DNA of 5,101 nt from Wenzhouxiangella sp. (GCA_007119095.1 SKQI01000216.1:1-5101), one strand, 5' to 3'; shown: positions 1 through 4,969, counted from the first letter of the stretch. The notes: generated from the sequence alone by a model not told the origin. Numbers and translations are program-made.

Positions 1-145
1 ATTCGCTTTCGATCCCGGCCTCGATCGATGCAAGCAATTGTTCAGTATTGGGTGGAGGCGCTTTCCCGGTCCAGCGCAGGCGGGCCTGGTGATACCAGAA
101 TGTTCGTCTCTGGAGCGCGTACGGGCTGCTTTCCCAGGATTCCAC
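1..145 (-). CDS. N-terminal part of an unrecognised protein, cut by the window edge
   Basis: A minus-strand frame is open from a GTG at 145-143 to the left edge and gives 48 residues. The peptide begins VESWESSPYALQRRTFWYHQ and continues with ARLRWTGKAPPPNTEQLLAS, which has the balanced composition of a real protein rather than of a shadow frame. The frame is closed by an upstream TGA seven in-frame codons before the last codon preceding the GTG region, and no ATG lies between, so GTG is the only likely start. It lies 28 bases after the DUF1304 stop on the same strand, which would fit an operon. Against it: no clear Shine-Dalgarno precedes the GTG; instead a small hairpin (CCGCA-ATCC-TGCGG on the minus strand) sits there. 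I recognise no family. It could also be an internal fragment of a broken gene. Confidence 0.4.
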   Translation of the reverse strand, partial: MESWESSPYALQRRTFWYHQARLRWTGKAPPPNTEQLLASIEAGIESE

Positions 146-173
146 TACAACCGCAGGATTGCGGGTTTGTCAG

Positions 174-542
174 TCACTGCCGAGCAGAGCGATTTGCCAG
201 TAGCACAAAGCTCAAAGCCAAAAACGCCGGCAAGGCCTGTGTGAACAGGATGGTGTACTTGGCAGTCAAGCCGCCAAAGATTCCTGCGATGATCACGCAA
301 CAAAGAAAGAAAATCTTGACATCCAGCCGGCCTGACCATAGCCCCCAAATCAGACCGGCGGCCAGAAATCCGTTGTAAAGCCCCTGGTTCATCGCCAGCA
401 CGGCGGAGGCGGCCGACTCTTCCGGCGTCATTCCAAAGATTTCCCGTCCGAACGGATGGTCCCAGAAAAACATCTCCAACACCAGAAACCCGAAGTGGCT
501 GGCAATAACCAGAACGATCAGAGCGAAAGCGATTGATTTCAT
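174..542 (-). CDS. DUF1304 family small integral membrane protein
   Basis: This 122-residue protein matches the DUF1304 family in length and motif order. Visible hallmarks are an N-terminal helix ending in LEMFFW (22-27), a loop with REIFGMTP (33-40), the block NQGLYNGFLAAG (52-63), AGIFGG (86-91), then K95 and a Q-A-L-P-A segment (102-106). Four hydrophobic segments are apparent: about 4-26, 53-69, 75-94 and 98-117, so it should lie in the inner membrane. The biochemical role of DUF1304 proteins is not established, and none is assigned here. The ATG at 542 is preceded by a weak AGGT five bases upstream, and a sigma70-like promoter lies at 564-593, so it is probably transcribed on its own rather than by read-through from the lipoprotein gene 92 bases upstream. 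It ends NRSARQ with no sign of truncation. The family call is confident. Confidence 0.9.
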   Translation of the reverse strand: MKSIAFALIVLVIASHFGFLVLEMFFWDHPFGREIFGMTPEESAASAVLAMNQGLYNGFLAAGLIWGLWSGRLDVKIFFLCCVIIAGIFGGLTAKYTILFTQALPAFLALSFVLLANRSARQ

Positions 543-563
543 GTCATACCTGTTCTACGCAGC

Positions 564-593
564 ATTATCAGAACGCCGAGCTGCTGGTGTCAT
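564..593 (-). promoter_or_regulatory. sigma70-like promoter of the DUF1304 gene
   Basis: On the minus strand ATGACA (588-593, five of six matches to TTGACA) is followed after 18 bases by GATAAT (564-569, five of six matches to TATAAT). Transcription would start near 557, leaving a leader of roughly 15 bases before the ATG at 542. It lies in the 92-base gap downstream of the lipoprotein gene on the same strand. No convincing terminator is visible in that gap. Confidence 0.45.
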
Positions 594-634
594 GGTTTTA
601 ACTGGCGTTCCTCGCCGGATCTGTCAGTGTTCGG

Positions 635-1369
635 TCAGGAACGGTCCATGATCGGTCCTGGCCAGTCAGCTGGACAGGTGCCCGTGAAAACCGCCTCGCC
701 TTCCGGAACCAGATGCAGAAATTCCTCGTCTTCAGCCATCAGCACTGTTGCCGGACCGAGGTCGGCCACAGCGGCAAAGCGTCCGTCTTCAGCAACCCAC
801 ACGATAGGTAACTCATGCCCGCCAAGAACGCCGGCGCCAACAGAGTTGGGCAAGAATTTACCCTCGACCTGGCGTTGGACCAGGAGCCTCGACAATTCCT
901 GGCCGTGGTAACCGCCCATTCCGGGCTCCGGCTGTGCCGCGATCGCACGCTGCGCTTCCACGCCGATCGTGCGGCCAGCCGAGTCCTCGCCGCGTGCCCT
1001 CACAATCAGCGTGAACAGCCAGTTGCGATGGACGGACGGGTCGGTGCAGCCCAGTTCCAGAGCGATGCGTTCATCGCCGATGACAAGCTCCCCCGTGCCG
1101 GGGGCATGGTTATGGTCGACCGGCAGGGGACCATTGAATCCGTCCTTGGCTGTCAACAGGACCGTCTCGGTCGGAGGGTCTGCTTCCTGCACTTCGGCGA
1201 CCTCGTCGCCAGCTGCAGGCAATGGCTCGGTGGCCTGCTGATCGGCTTCAGTCGAAGGGTGGGTTTCGGTGTCCTCACTGGCACACCCCACCAGGGCCAG
1301 CACGGAGGCTAGCAGGATGGTTCCCAACATCTGCGAAGAAGTAACGTTTGCTCGTGCTCTGATATTCAT
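635..1369 (-). CDS. lipoprotein of unknown function (distant relative of the one at 4060-4749)
   Basis: The 244-residue product begins with a lipoprotein signal peptide: MNIRARANV, a hydrophobic stretch at 15-27 and the lipobox L26-V-G-C29. The mature protein should therefore be lipid-anchored at Cys29. Residue +2 is Ala, which does not suggest inner-membrane retention. Residues 30-70 form an acidic, Thr/Pro-rich linker. A strand-rich domain follows at about 91-232, with Cys108 and Cys232 as a possible disulfide pair and conserved-looking segments around RARGEDSAGRTIGVE (124-138) and LPIVWVAEDGRFAAVA (187-202). I recognise no named family. The start is set at ATG 1369 because GAGGG lies eight bases upstream; the in-frame GTG at 1378 overlaps that same GAGGG and is a poor choice. 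An internal ATG at residue 14 would give a shorter signal peptide. The gene is divergent from the beta-helix gene, 552 bases apart. Confidence 0.85.
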   Translation of the reverse strand: MNIRARANVTSSQMLGTILLASVLALVGCASEDTETHPSTEADQQATEPLPAAGDEVAEVQEADPPTETVLLTAKDGFNGPLPVDHNHAPGTGELVIGDERIALELGCTDPSVHRNWLFTLIVRARGEDSAGRTIGVEAQRAIAAQPEPGMGGYHGQELSRLLVQRQVEGKFLPNSVGAGVLGGHELPIVWVAEDGRFAAVADLGPATVLMAEDEEFLHLVPEGEAVFTGTCPADWPGPIMDRS

Positions 1370-1377
1370 GAGTCTCA

Positions 1378-1382
1378 CCCTC
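1378..1382 (-). promoter_or_regulatory. ribosome binding site that fixes the lipoprotein start
   Basis: The minus strand reads GAGGG, then eight bases, then ATG at 1369. The upstream in-frame GTG (1378-1376) directly abuts and partly overlaps this motif, so a ribosome bound here would initiate at the ATG. Confidence 0.65.
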
Positions 1383-1550
1383 GATTTTGTGGTGGCAGCC
1401 TCGCGCGCGGCGCGGAAACCATAGCAATTTGGGGAAGCTTATGCGCGCTGTGCAATGAGTTCAAGTAAATGGAATAGCCGCGAGCCGGTGCTTGGTGTCA
1501 TTCGGCCAGCCGGCGCGGTCAACTTCAGGAGCGTTGATGACGAGCGGGTC

Positions 1551-1587
1551 AGGCCGATCGCTTTCGATATGCTTTTCTGATCGGCCT
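1551..1587. repeat. 9-bp perfect inverted repeat
   Basis: AGGCCGATC (1551-1559) and its exact reverse complement GATCGGCCT (1579-1587) are separated by 19 bases. The right arm overlaps the stop codon of the possible small ORF on the minus strand. An alternative plus-strand pairing, GCCGAT (1553-1558) with ATCGGC (1588-1593) followed by TTTT, looks like a weak terminator, although no plus-strand gene precedes it. The function is not known. Confidence 0.5.
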
Positions 1588-1722
1588 ATCGGCTTTTGCG
1601 ACTTCCGAAGAAAAGATAAGCCTGACTCACATTCAAGATCGTCAGCAATAGCACGCACGCTCCTAATTCAACCCAGGCGAAGATCCGGCATAGCCAAGTT
1701 TTTTTCGAACCCTTTGGACCAT
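1586..1722 (-). pseudogene. possible 45-residue membrane microprotein with a -1 frameshift
   Basis: An ATG at 1722-1720 on the minus strand, preceded by AAAGGA three bases upstream, opens MVQRVRKK. The zero frame then stops 19 codons after the start, at 1665-1663. At the A AAA AAA run, a shift of -1 continues as TWLCRIFAWVELGACVLLL and TILNVSQAYLFFGSRKSR up to a TAG at 1586-1588. The joined product would have a basic N-terminus, one hydrophobic helix (about residues 14-39) and a basic tail, a plausible single-pass membrane topology. The run is in the phase of a classic -1 slippery heptamer (CGA AAA AAA). One missing A would explain the same break, so decay or a sequence error is equally possible. 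It matches no family I know, and a hydrophobic stretch this short can arise by chance. Confidence 0.3.
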
Positions 1723-1734
1723 CGATCCTTTAGA

Positions 1735-1767
1735 TGGAGGCCTGCTTGATGGCACCACTGGCCTCCA
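1735..1767. repeat. 8-bp perfect inverted repeat
   Basis: TGGAGGCC (1735-1742) pairs exactly with GGCCTCCA (1760-1767) around a 17-base loop. It lies just upstream of the possible small minus-strand ORF and about 155 bases upstream of the beta-helix gene. It could be a cruciform or an operator. There is no T-run to make it a terminator on the plus strand. Confidence 0.4.
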
Positions 1768-1911
1768 ACCGAAACGAAGCGGGTAGAGCCCAGAATCGCC
1801 GTGTGGAGCTGGGTGAGTTTCTTGCGTCGCCCATGACTTTTCCTGCTTTGTTGTCGCGGAACCCAATTAGCTGCGTTATTGTGTATTGGGAATCAATAGA
1901 GAAAAAGAAAC

Positions 1912-1916
1912 AGGGA
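1912..1916 (+). promoter_or_regulatory. ribosome binding site of the beta-helix gene
   Basis: AGGGA lies five bases before ATG 1922. The only in-frame candidate further upstream, TTG at 1886, has no Shine-Dalgarno and would add a charged, non-signal-like extension, so the ATG is preferred. Confidence 0.7.
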
Positions 1917-1921
1917 CAAGT

Positions 1922-3763
1922 ATGGCTTTTTTCAATGACAGCAGGCAATTCAAATATCAAACCCAGGAAGCTTTGACGACCAGTGTCGGTCCATTGACGC
2001 TGGCGGTATCCAGTGCGTTGGCACTCGGGGCAGCGCCGGCCGTCGCTGATCAGCGCAGCAGCACCATCACCGTGAATTCCATGGCCTCAGGGTTTGATGT
2101 GAGCGCATGTTCGCTGAGAGCGGCCATTGTGACTGCCAATACGGGCGTGCAGACCAATCTGTGCAATGTGCCAACCGGTAGCCCAGTCACGATCGAGTTT
2201 TTTGGGCCACTGACCGGCACCATATCAGAGACTTCCGAAATGCAGGTCGATGTGCCGATGGTCATCAACGGCGATAATCGGATCACCGTGGAGCTCGACA
2301 GCTCTGATCCGATCTTCAGTGTCGCCGCAGTCGAATCCTTCACGCTGGAAAACATTGCATTGACCGGAGGCAGCAATGGAGCGGGGGCGGGAGTCGTTTC
2401 CGAGTCGCAACATCTGACGATCAGGAACTCGAGTTTCACCGGGTTCGATTCGGGTTTCTTCGCCAGCACCGTCACTCACGGTCCTATCGTTTCCGACAGC
2501 AGCCTACTGATTGAATATTCCGAGTTTCGCGACAATTACTCCGGCAGTAACGGCGGCGCTATCGCAGCTGTTTCGTCCGGGTCCGTAAGTATTCTCAATT
2601 CCGAATTTACCGATAACGAGGCCAAATACGACGGCGGCGCAGTTAAGTTGACCATCAGCGATTCCGACTCGGTCATATTGACCGGAAATACTTTCAACAG
2701 AAATATTGCCGGGCTGGATGATGAAGGCGGCAACGGCGGTGCCATCGATTTAAGTGTCAGCAATAGCGTGGTCAGCATCGGTGGTAATTTCCTGCTCAAC
2801 GAGGCCAGTGGGTCCGGCGGTGCCATTCACGCCAGCTTGCAGGGTGGCAGCCTCGAGCTGGTTGGCGCGGTCATGGAGCAGAACTATGCGGATTACGGTG
2901 GAGGTGGTCTGGCTTTCAGCGCCGACGGTGCCGAACTGGAAATCCGCAACAGCGAGTTCTATTACAACGCAGGGGCCGGCCGTTTCGGCACAACCGACGC
3001 GCTCGGAGGCGGTGTGCTGATCAGTGATGCTCCAAGTTCCATCGACATCATACGAACACCATTCCAGGGCAACCGTGCCTACGCAGGCGCTGGCCTTGCC
3101 ATTGATGCGCCGAGTGCCGGCTCGGGCAGCAGATCATTAAGCGACAGCGAAATGAGCGGCAACGAAATCCAGGGCGGAGGAAACGGGGCCGCTATTTACC
3201 TGAATCTCAGTCCCAACCGATCCTTTACAGTCAGCAATTCGACGCTTTCCAACAACCACGGTGCGGCAGCAGGCGGCGGTATTTTTGTCGCCAGCGAAGA
3301 CACGGCCTTGAACGTGAAGTATTCCACCCTGGCCTACAACGCGGCCGAGGACGAGGGTGCCGGTATCTCCATCGGTCCGGCCAGTAGTAGTGCAGTCGTT
3401 CGCAACAGCATTCTGCAGAACTTCTCGAACGGTCAGCCACAGGACACCAGCGGCGCCAATATCAGCATCCAGAATTCACTGATTCGCGGCGCAGCCAACT
3501 CCAACTTCACCGATGCTGGCGGCAACATCCTCAACCAGGATGCCCGGCTGCTGCCCCTGGCCTTCAACGGTGGCCTTGGCGGACAGACCCATCGACTGCG
3601 CCCCGACTCGCCGGCAGTGGATGCTGGAGATCCGGGCAGCAACTTGCCGAACTTCGACCAACGTGGCCCCGGTTTTCCCAGAATCGTAGGTGATGGCCTG
3701 GATATGGGCGCTTTCGAGCTGGAAATCATCGACGATCAGATATTCAGTGATCGCTTCGAGTAG
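1922..3763 (+). CDS. exported parallel beta-helix protein with PMP-like repeats, CSLREA-type N-terminus and choice-of-anchor-Q-type C-terminus
   Basis: The 613-residue product has a long signal peptide: polar residues 1-24, a hydrophobic core at 25-38 and likely cleavage after AVA (42). Next comes ITVNSMASGFDVSACSLRAAI (motif CSLRAAI at 63-69), close to the CSLREA domain. C63 and C81 are the only cysteines and could form a disulfide. Residues about 140-500 form a beta-helix of roughly 27-35-residue coils with GGAI-like motifs at 155, 211, 238, 272, 299, 327, 362, 389, 422, 451 and 479, alternating with FxxN-like motifs such as EFRDN and EFTDN, as in Chlamydia-type polymorphic outer membrane proteins. 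Residues 533-599 (DARLLPLAFNGG, SPAVDAGD, FDQRG, DMGAFE) match the choice-of-anchor Q pattern. The protein ends in IFSDRFE. There is no autotransporter barrel, so it is probably secreted or surface-held by another route. Ligand or enzyme activity is unknown; polysaccharide binding or adhesion are possibilities only. Confidence 0.9.
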   Translation: MAFFNDSRQFKYQTQEALTTSVGPLTLAVSSALALGAAPAVADQRSSTITVNSMASGFDVSACSLRAAIVTANTGVQTNLCNVPTGSPVTIEFFGPLTGTISETSEMQVDVPMVINGDNRITVELDSSDPIFSVAAVESFTLENIALTGGSNGAGAGVVSESQHLTIRNSSFTGFDSGFFASTVTHGPIVSDSSLLIEYSEFRDNYSGSNGGAIAAVSSGSVSILNSEFTDNEAKYDGGAVKLTISDSDSVILTGNTFNRNIAGLDDEGGNGGAIDLSVSNSVVSIGGNFLLNEASGSGGAIHASLQGGSLELVGAVMEQNYADYGGGGLAFSADGAELEIRNSEFYYNAGAGRFGTTDALGGGVLISDAPSSIDIIRTPFQGNRAYAGAGLAIDAPSAGSGSRSLSDSEMSGNEIQGGGNGAAIYLNLSPNRSFTVSNSTLSNNHGAAAGGGIFVASEDTALNVKYSTLAYNAAEDEGAGISIGPASSSAVVRNSILQNFSNGQPQDTSGANISIQNSLIRGAANSNFTDAGGNILNQDARLLPLAFNGGLGGQTHRLRPDSPAVDAGDPGSNLPNFDQRGPGFPRIVGDGLDMGAFELEIIDDQIFSDRFE

Positions 3764-3779
3764 GGGGGAAATTTAATAT

Positions 3780-3793
3780 CTGTCCTGGAATTG
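3780..3793 (+). repeat. interspersed repeat copy A, CTGTCCTGGAATTG
   Basis: This 14-mer is a degenerate copy of the CTGTCCTGAAATTTG core seen at 4919-4934, with one substitution and one base missing. It is in the same orientation as copy C and opposite to copy B, 17 bases after the stop of the beta-helix gene. Confidence 0.35.
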
Positions 3794-3880
3794 TCCTCTC
3801 TATGCAAACTGAGGAACTCCCGAACAGGCAACGAAATGCGCCATCAGGCAGGAGAAATTCAGAGATCTAGGACAAGCAGG

Positions 3881-3898
3881 CAGCGGAATTCTCCGCTG
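3881..3898. repeat. 7-bp perfect hairpin
   Basis: CAGCGGA (3881-3887) and TCCGCTG (3892-3898) enclose the tetraloop ATTC. TTTT follows six bases after the stem (3904-3907), too far for a standard intrinsic terminator. It abuts repeat copy B and may be its palindromic companion, as in REP-type elements. Confidence 0.5.
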
Positions 3899-3900
3899 AG

Positions 3901-3918
3901 AAATTTTAGGACAGGCAC
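3901..3918 (-). repeat. interspersed repeat copy B (inverted copy of C)
   Basis: The minus strand reads GTGCCTGTCCTAAAATTT, matching copy C (GCGCCTGTCCTGAAATTT) at 16 of 18 positions. Copies B and C thus form an inverted pair enclosing the second lipoprotein gene. Nine bases further on the plus strand lies TTTGTGGTGG (3928-3937), the same decamer that adjoins copy C. Confidence 0.55.
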
Positions 3919-3941
3919 GGAATTGAGTTTGTGGTGGAGCG

Positions 3942-3961
3942 CTATGACTATGACTATGACT
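3942..3961 (+). repeat. short tandem repeat, (CTATGA)x3 + CT
   Basis: Three exact copies of the hexamer CTATGA are followed by a partial unit. Being in an intergenic region and a multiple of three, copy-number change would not affect a reading frame, but it would alter the spacing in the leader of the downstream lipoprotein gene. Confidence 0.75.
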
Positions 3962-3963
3962 CT

Positions 3964-3977
3964 CAGGTCGCGACCTG
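3964..3977. promoter_or_regulatory. 14-bp perfect palindrome, possible operator
   Basis: CAGGTCGCGACCTG is identical to its reverse complement and has no spacer. It is 82 bases upstream of the lipoprotein ATG at 4060, immediately after the CTATGA tandem repeat. Position and symmetry would suit a dimeric regulator, but no second copy is visible in the window, and one such palindrome in 5 kb is not far from chance. Confidence 0.3.
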
Positions 3978-4044
3978 TCTTCGGAAAGCATGAATTCGCG
4001 TAACTGATGAATAAGCGTCTTTGAAATTTCCCTGCCACCAGCAC

Positions 4045-4052
4045 AAAGGAGA
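4045..4052 (+). promoter_or_regulatory. strong ribosome binding site of the second lipoprotein gene
   Basis: AAAGGAGA ends seven bases before ATG 4060, a near-ideal Shine-Dalgarno. It rules out the in-frame TTG at 4021, which would place this motif inside the coding region and put 13 polar residues before the signal peptide. Confidence 0.85.
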
Positions 4053-4059
4053 TTGGCAT

Positions 4060-4749
4060 ATGAATCAGTTATTTTGGGGCTCTATCCGTATCCGCGTTGT
4101 TTTCCTGATCATCGCTTTTATCACCGCAGTGCTACTTGCAGCGTGCGGCAATGAGCAAGATCCTGCGCAAGAGGAGTCAGCGCCGGTTGATCCAGAGCTG
4201 ACTGCGGAGTTGCCGTTCCTGTCGCTCCATGCCGAGGCACTGCATGACCTGCCGGTTCCAGAGCCTGGGCAGTTCCGAGTGGAGATAGAGGGCGAAACCC
4301 ACGAGGGATCTGCCAGTTGCCGAATGTCGATGTTCGAGACGCCTGGCGCTGAAAACCCGAGGTTTGATGCCCATCTTGCTTGGCAAATGAACGATGGAAG
4401 GGCCATGGGTGTGTATCTGGAGCGACTCGTCTATCACGACAGGGCTGCCTGGAGGCATGTGGGCCATGTCCGTGAAACAGTGCGGTTTCAGAACAGGCCG
4501 GATGGCAACCGACATCGGGTTGGTCAAAGTGACGCACGTGGAACCTATATCGCCTGGATGACACAGACAGTCGCACGTCCGGATTCAGGGCCCGAGCAGG
4601 GCAGCGGTGCAGGCGAATTTCCTGTCATTCGCATTTCCGAGGACGAAGCCCGAGTAACCGTAATCGCCACCGTGGAGCCAACTGATGGCGATAAGGGCGA
4701 GCAAGCCTATAGCGGCGAAATACGCCTGGCACTTCACTGTGAGTATTAA
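4060..4749 (+). CDS. lipoprotein of unknown function (distant relative of the one at 635-1369)
   Basis: The 229-residue product starts with a lipoprotein signal peptide: MNQLFWGSIRIR, a hydrophobic core at 13-26 and the lipobox L26-A-A-C29-G. The mature form should be anchored through Cys29. An acidic linker (30-50) leads into a strand-rich domain at about 65-227. Two further cysteines, C87 and C227, bracket this domain and may pair. Segments WQMNDGRAMGVYLERL (108-123) and FPVIRISEDEARVTVIA (187-203) recall segments in the lipoprotein at 635-1369. The domain ends at the C-terminus (LALHCEY), so the protein looks complete. No family is recognised. The gene stands alone on the plus strand, 296 bases after the beta-helix gene, with a strong ribosome binding site. 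It is enclosed by inverted repeat copies B and C and faces a gene remnant 13 bases beyond its stop. Confidence 0.87.
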   Translation: MNQLFWGSIRIRVVFLIIAFITAVLLAACGNEQDPAQEESAPVDPELTAELPFLSLHAEALHDLPVPEPGQFRVEIEGETHEGSASCRMSMFETPGAENPRFDAHLAWQMNDGRAMGVYLERLVYHDRAAWRHVGHVRETVRFQNRPDGNRHRVGQSDARGTYIAWMTQTVARPDSGPEQGSGAGEFPVIRISEDEARVTVIATVEPTDGDKGEQAYSGEIRLALHCEY

Positions 4750-4762
4750 CCGCGCCCACTAA

Positions 4763-4912
4763 CTAGTCGAACTCATCACCGCCGGTATACCAGACCAGAT
4801 CCGGGTCCTGTCGTACCTGGATCCCAACATTGGTTTTCGGGAAAGTTTTCTCCAACCCTTGTGGAATCTTGCTGCCGGAGAAGGTGAGCCGGGGCGGCCG
4901 AGATTTTTTCAA
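4763..4912 (-). pseudogene. C-terminal remnant of an unrecognised protein
   Basis: On the minus strand, a frame ending with TAG at 4763-4765 encodes protein-like sequence: RPPRLTFSGSKIPQGLEKTF, then PKTNVGIQVRQDPDLVW and YTGGDEFD. The frame stays open upstream to a TAA at 5027-5029 but holds no ATG or GTG. Above about 4916 it runs through the tandem repeat and becomes repetitive (KFHHKFHHKF), so the genuine coding part probably ends near 4905. A TTG at 4912 could start a 49-residue peptide, but its upstream sequence is repeat DNA and its ribosome binding site is unconvincing. The simplest reading is the tail of a gene whose 5' part was lost at the repeat boundary. It converges with the lipoprotein gene, 13 bases away. 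Confidence 0.45.
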
Positions 4913-4915
4913 ATA

Positions 4916-4933
4916 GCGCCTGTCCTGAAATTT
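4916..4933 (+). repeat. interspersed repeat copy C, GCGCCTGTCCTGAAATTT
   Basis: This 18-mer matches the reverse complement of 3901-3918 at 16 positions and a shorter core at 3780-3793. It passes directly into the 12-bp tandem repeat. Copies in both orientations, limited to intergenic DNA, resemble REP-type or MITE-like elements, but no transposase gene is in the window. Confidence 0.55.
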
Positions 4934-4969
4934 GTGGTGGAATTTGTGGTGGAATTTGCGGAATTTGTC
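4929..4969 (+). repeat. 12-bp tandem repeat, AATTTGTGGTGG
   Basis: Two exact copies (4929-4940 and 4941-4952) are followed by the shortened units AATTTGCGG (4953-4961) and AATTTGTC (4962-4969). The decamer TTTGTGGTGG inside the unit also occurs at 1386-1395 and 3928-3937, always in the plus orientation and always intergenic. Confidence 0.8.

Larger units (their letters stand above)
1370..1921. other. long divergent intergenic region between a lipoprotein gene and the beta-helix gene
   Basis: These 552 bases hold no confidently coding frame. They must contain the promoters of both flanking genes, but I found no pair of -35 and -10 boxes good enough to call for either. The recognisable contents are: a TTTGTGGTGG decamer at 1386-1395 shared with two other intergenic regions, a GC-rich stretch near 1402-1415, a 9-bp inverted repeat (1551-1587), a possible small membrane ORF (1586-1722, minus) and an 8-bp inverted repeat (1735-1767). 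Longer open frames on the plus strand here have low-complexity, Ser/Arg-rich translations and no ribosome binding site. Confidence 0.6.
3764..4059. other. repeat-rich intergenic region
   Basis: No gene is convincing in these 296 bases. Short frames on both strands give Arg/Ser-rich or His/Ser-alternating peptides typical of non-coding DNA. The stretch holds repeat copies A and B, four degenerate units resembling CAGGCA-N0-3-CGGAAT (near 3823, 3843, 3872 and 3909), a small hairpin, a hexanucleotide tandem repeat and a 14-bp palindrome, listed separately. A promoter for the downstream lipoprotein gene must lie here, but no box pair is good enough to name. No T-run terminator follows the beta-helix gene. 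Confidence 0.6.

Noticed and set aside
28..378. 116-codon plus-strand open frame overlapping the DUF1304 gene
   Set aside because: It is antisense to a recognisable family member, has no ribosome binding site, and its product has a composition typical of a shadow frame.
815..1312. 165-codon plus-strand open frame inside the first lipoprotein gene
   Set aside because: It is the antisense of a lipoprotein gene with a clear lipobox and ribosome binding site. The translation is Arg/Gly/His-rich and matches nothing.
2..1568. 12-base string TTCGCTTTCGAT at 2-13 with an 11-base repeat at 1558-1568
   Set aside because: It is a lone direct match with unrelated flanks, one copy lying in coding sequence and the other in an inverted-repeat loop, so I treat it as chance.
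1492..1749. 85-codon plus-strand open frame in the divergent intergenic region
   Set aside because: The product is Ser/Arg-rich with no family resemblance and no Shine-Dalgarno.
1851..1880. Possible promoter TTGTCG with CGTTAT or GTTATT before the beta-helix gene
   Set aside because: The -35 is partial and the -10 matches poorly at any allowed spacing, so it is not called.
2050..2475. 141-codon minus-strand open frame within the beta-helix gene
   Set aside because: It is opposite the well-supported CSLREA/beta-helix coding sequence and its composition follows from that sequence.
1922..3763. Classical type V autotransporter
   Set aside because: No C-terminal beta-barrel strands follow the helix; the protein ends in a choice-of-anchor-Q-type domain and a short tail.
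3800..4003. Short frames on both strands encoding MTMTMT or SHSHSH tracts
   Set aside because: These tracts are translations of the CTATGA tandem repeat and the frames lack ribosome binding sites.
4121..4576. 151-codon minus-strand open frame opposite the second lipoprotein gene
   Set aside because: The opposing gene has a near-ideal ribosome binding site and lipobox. The antisense product is His/Arg/Pro-rich and unrecognisable.
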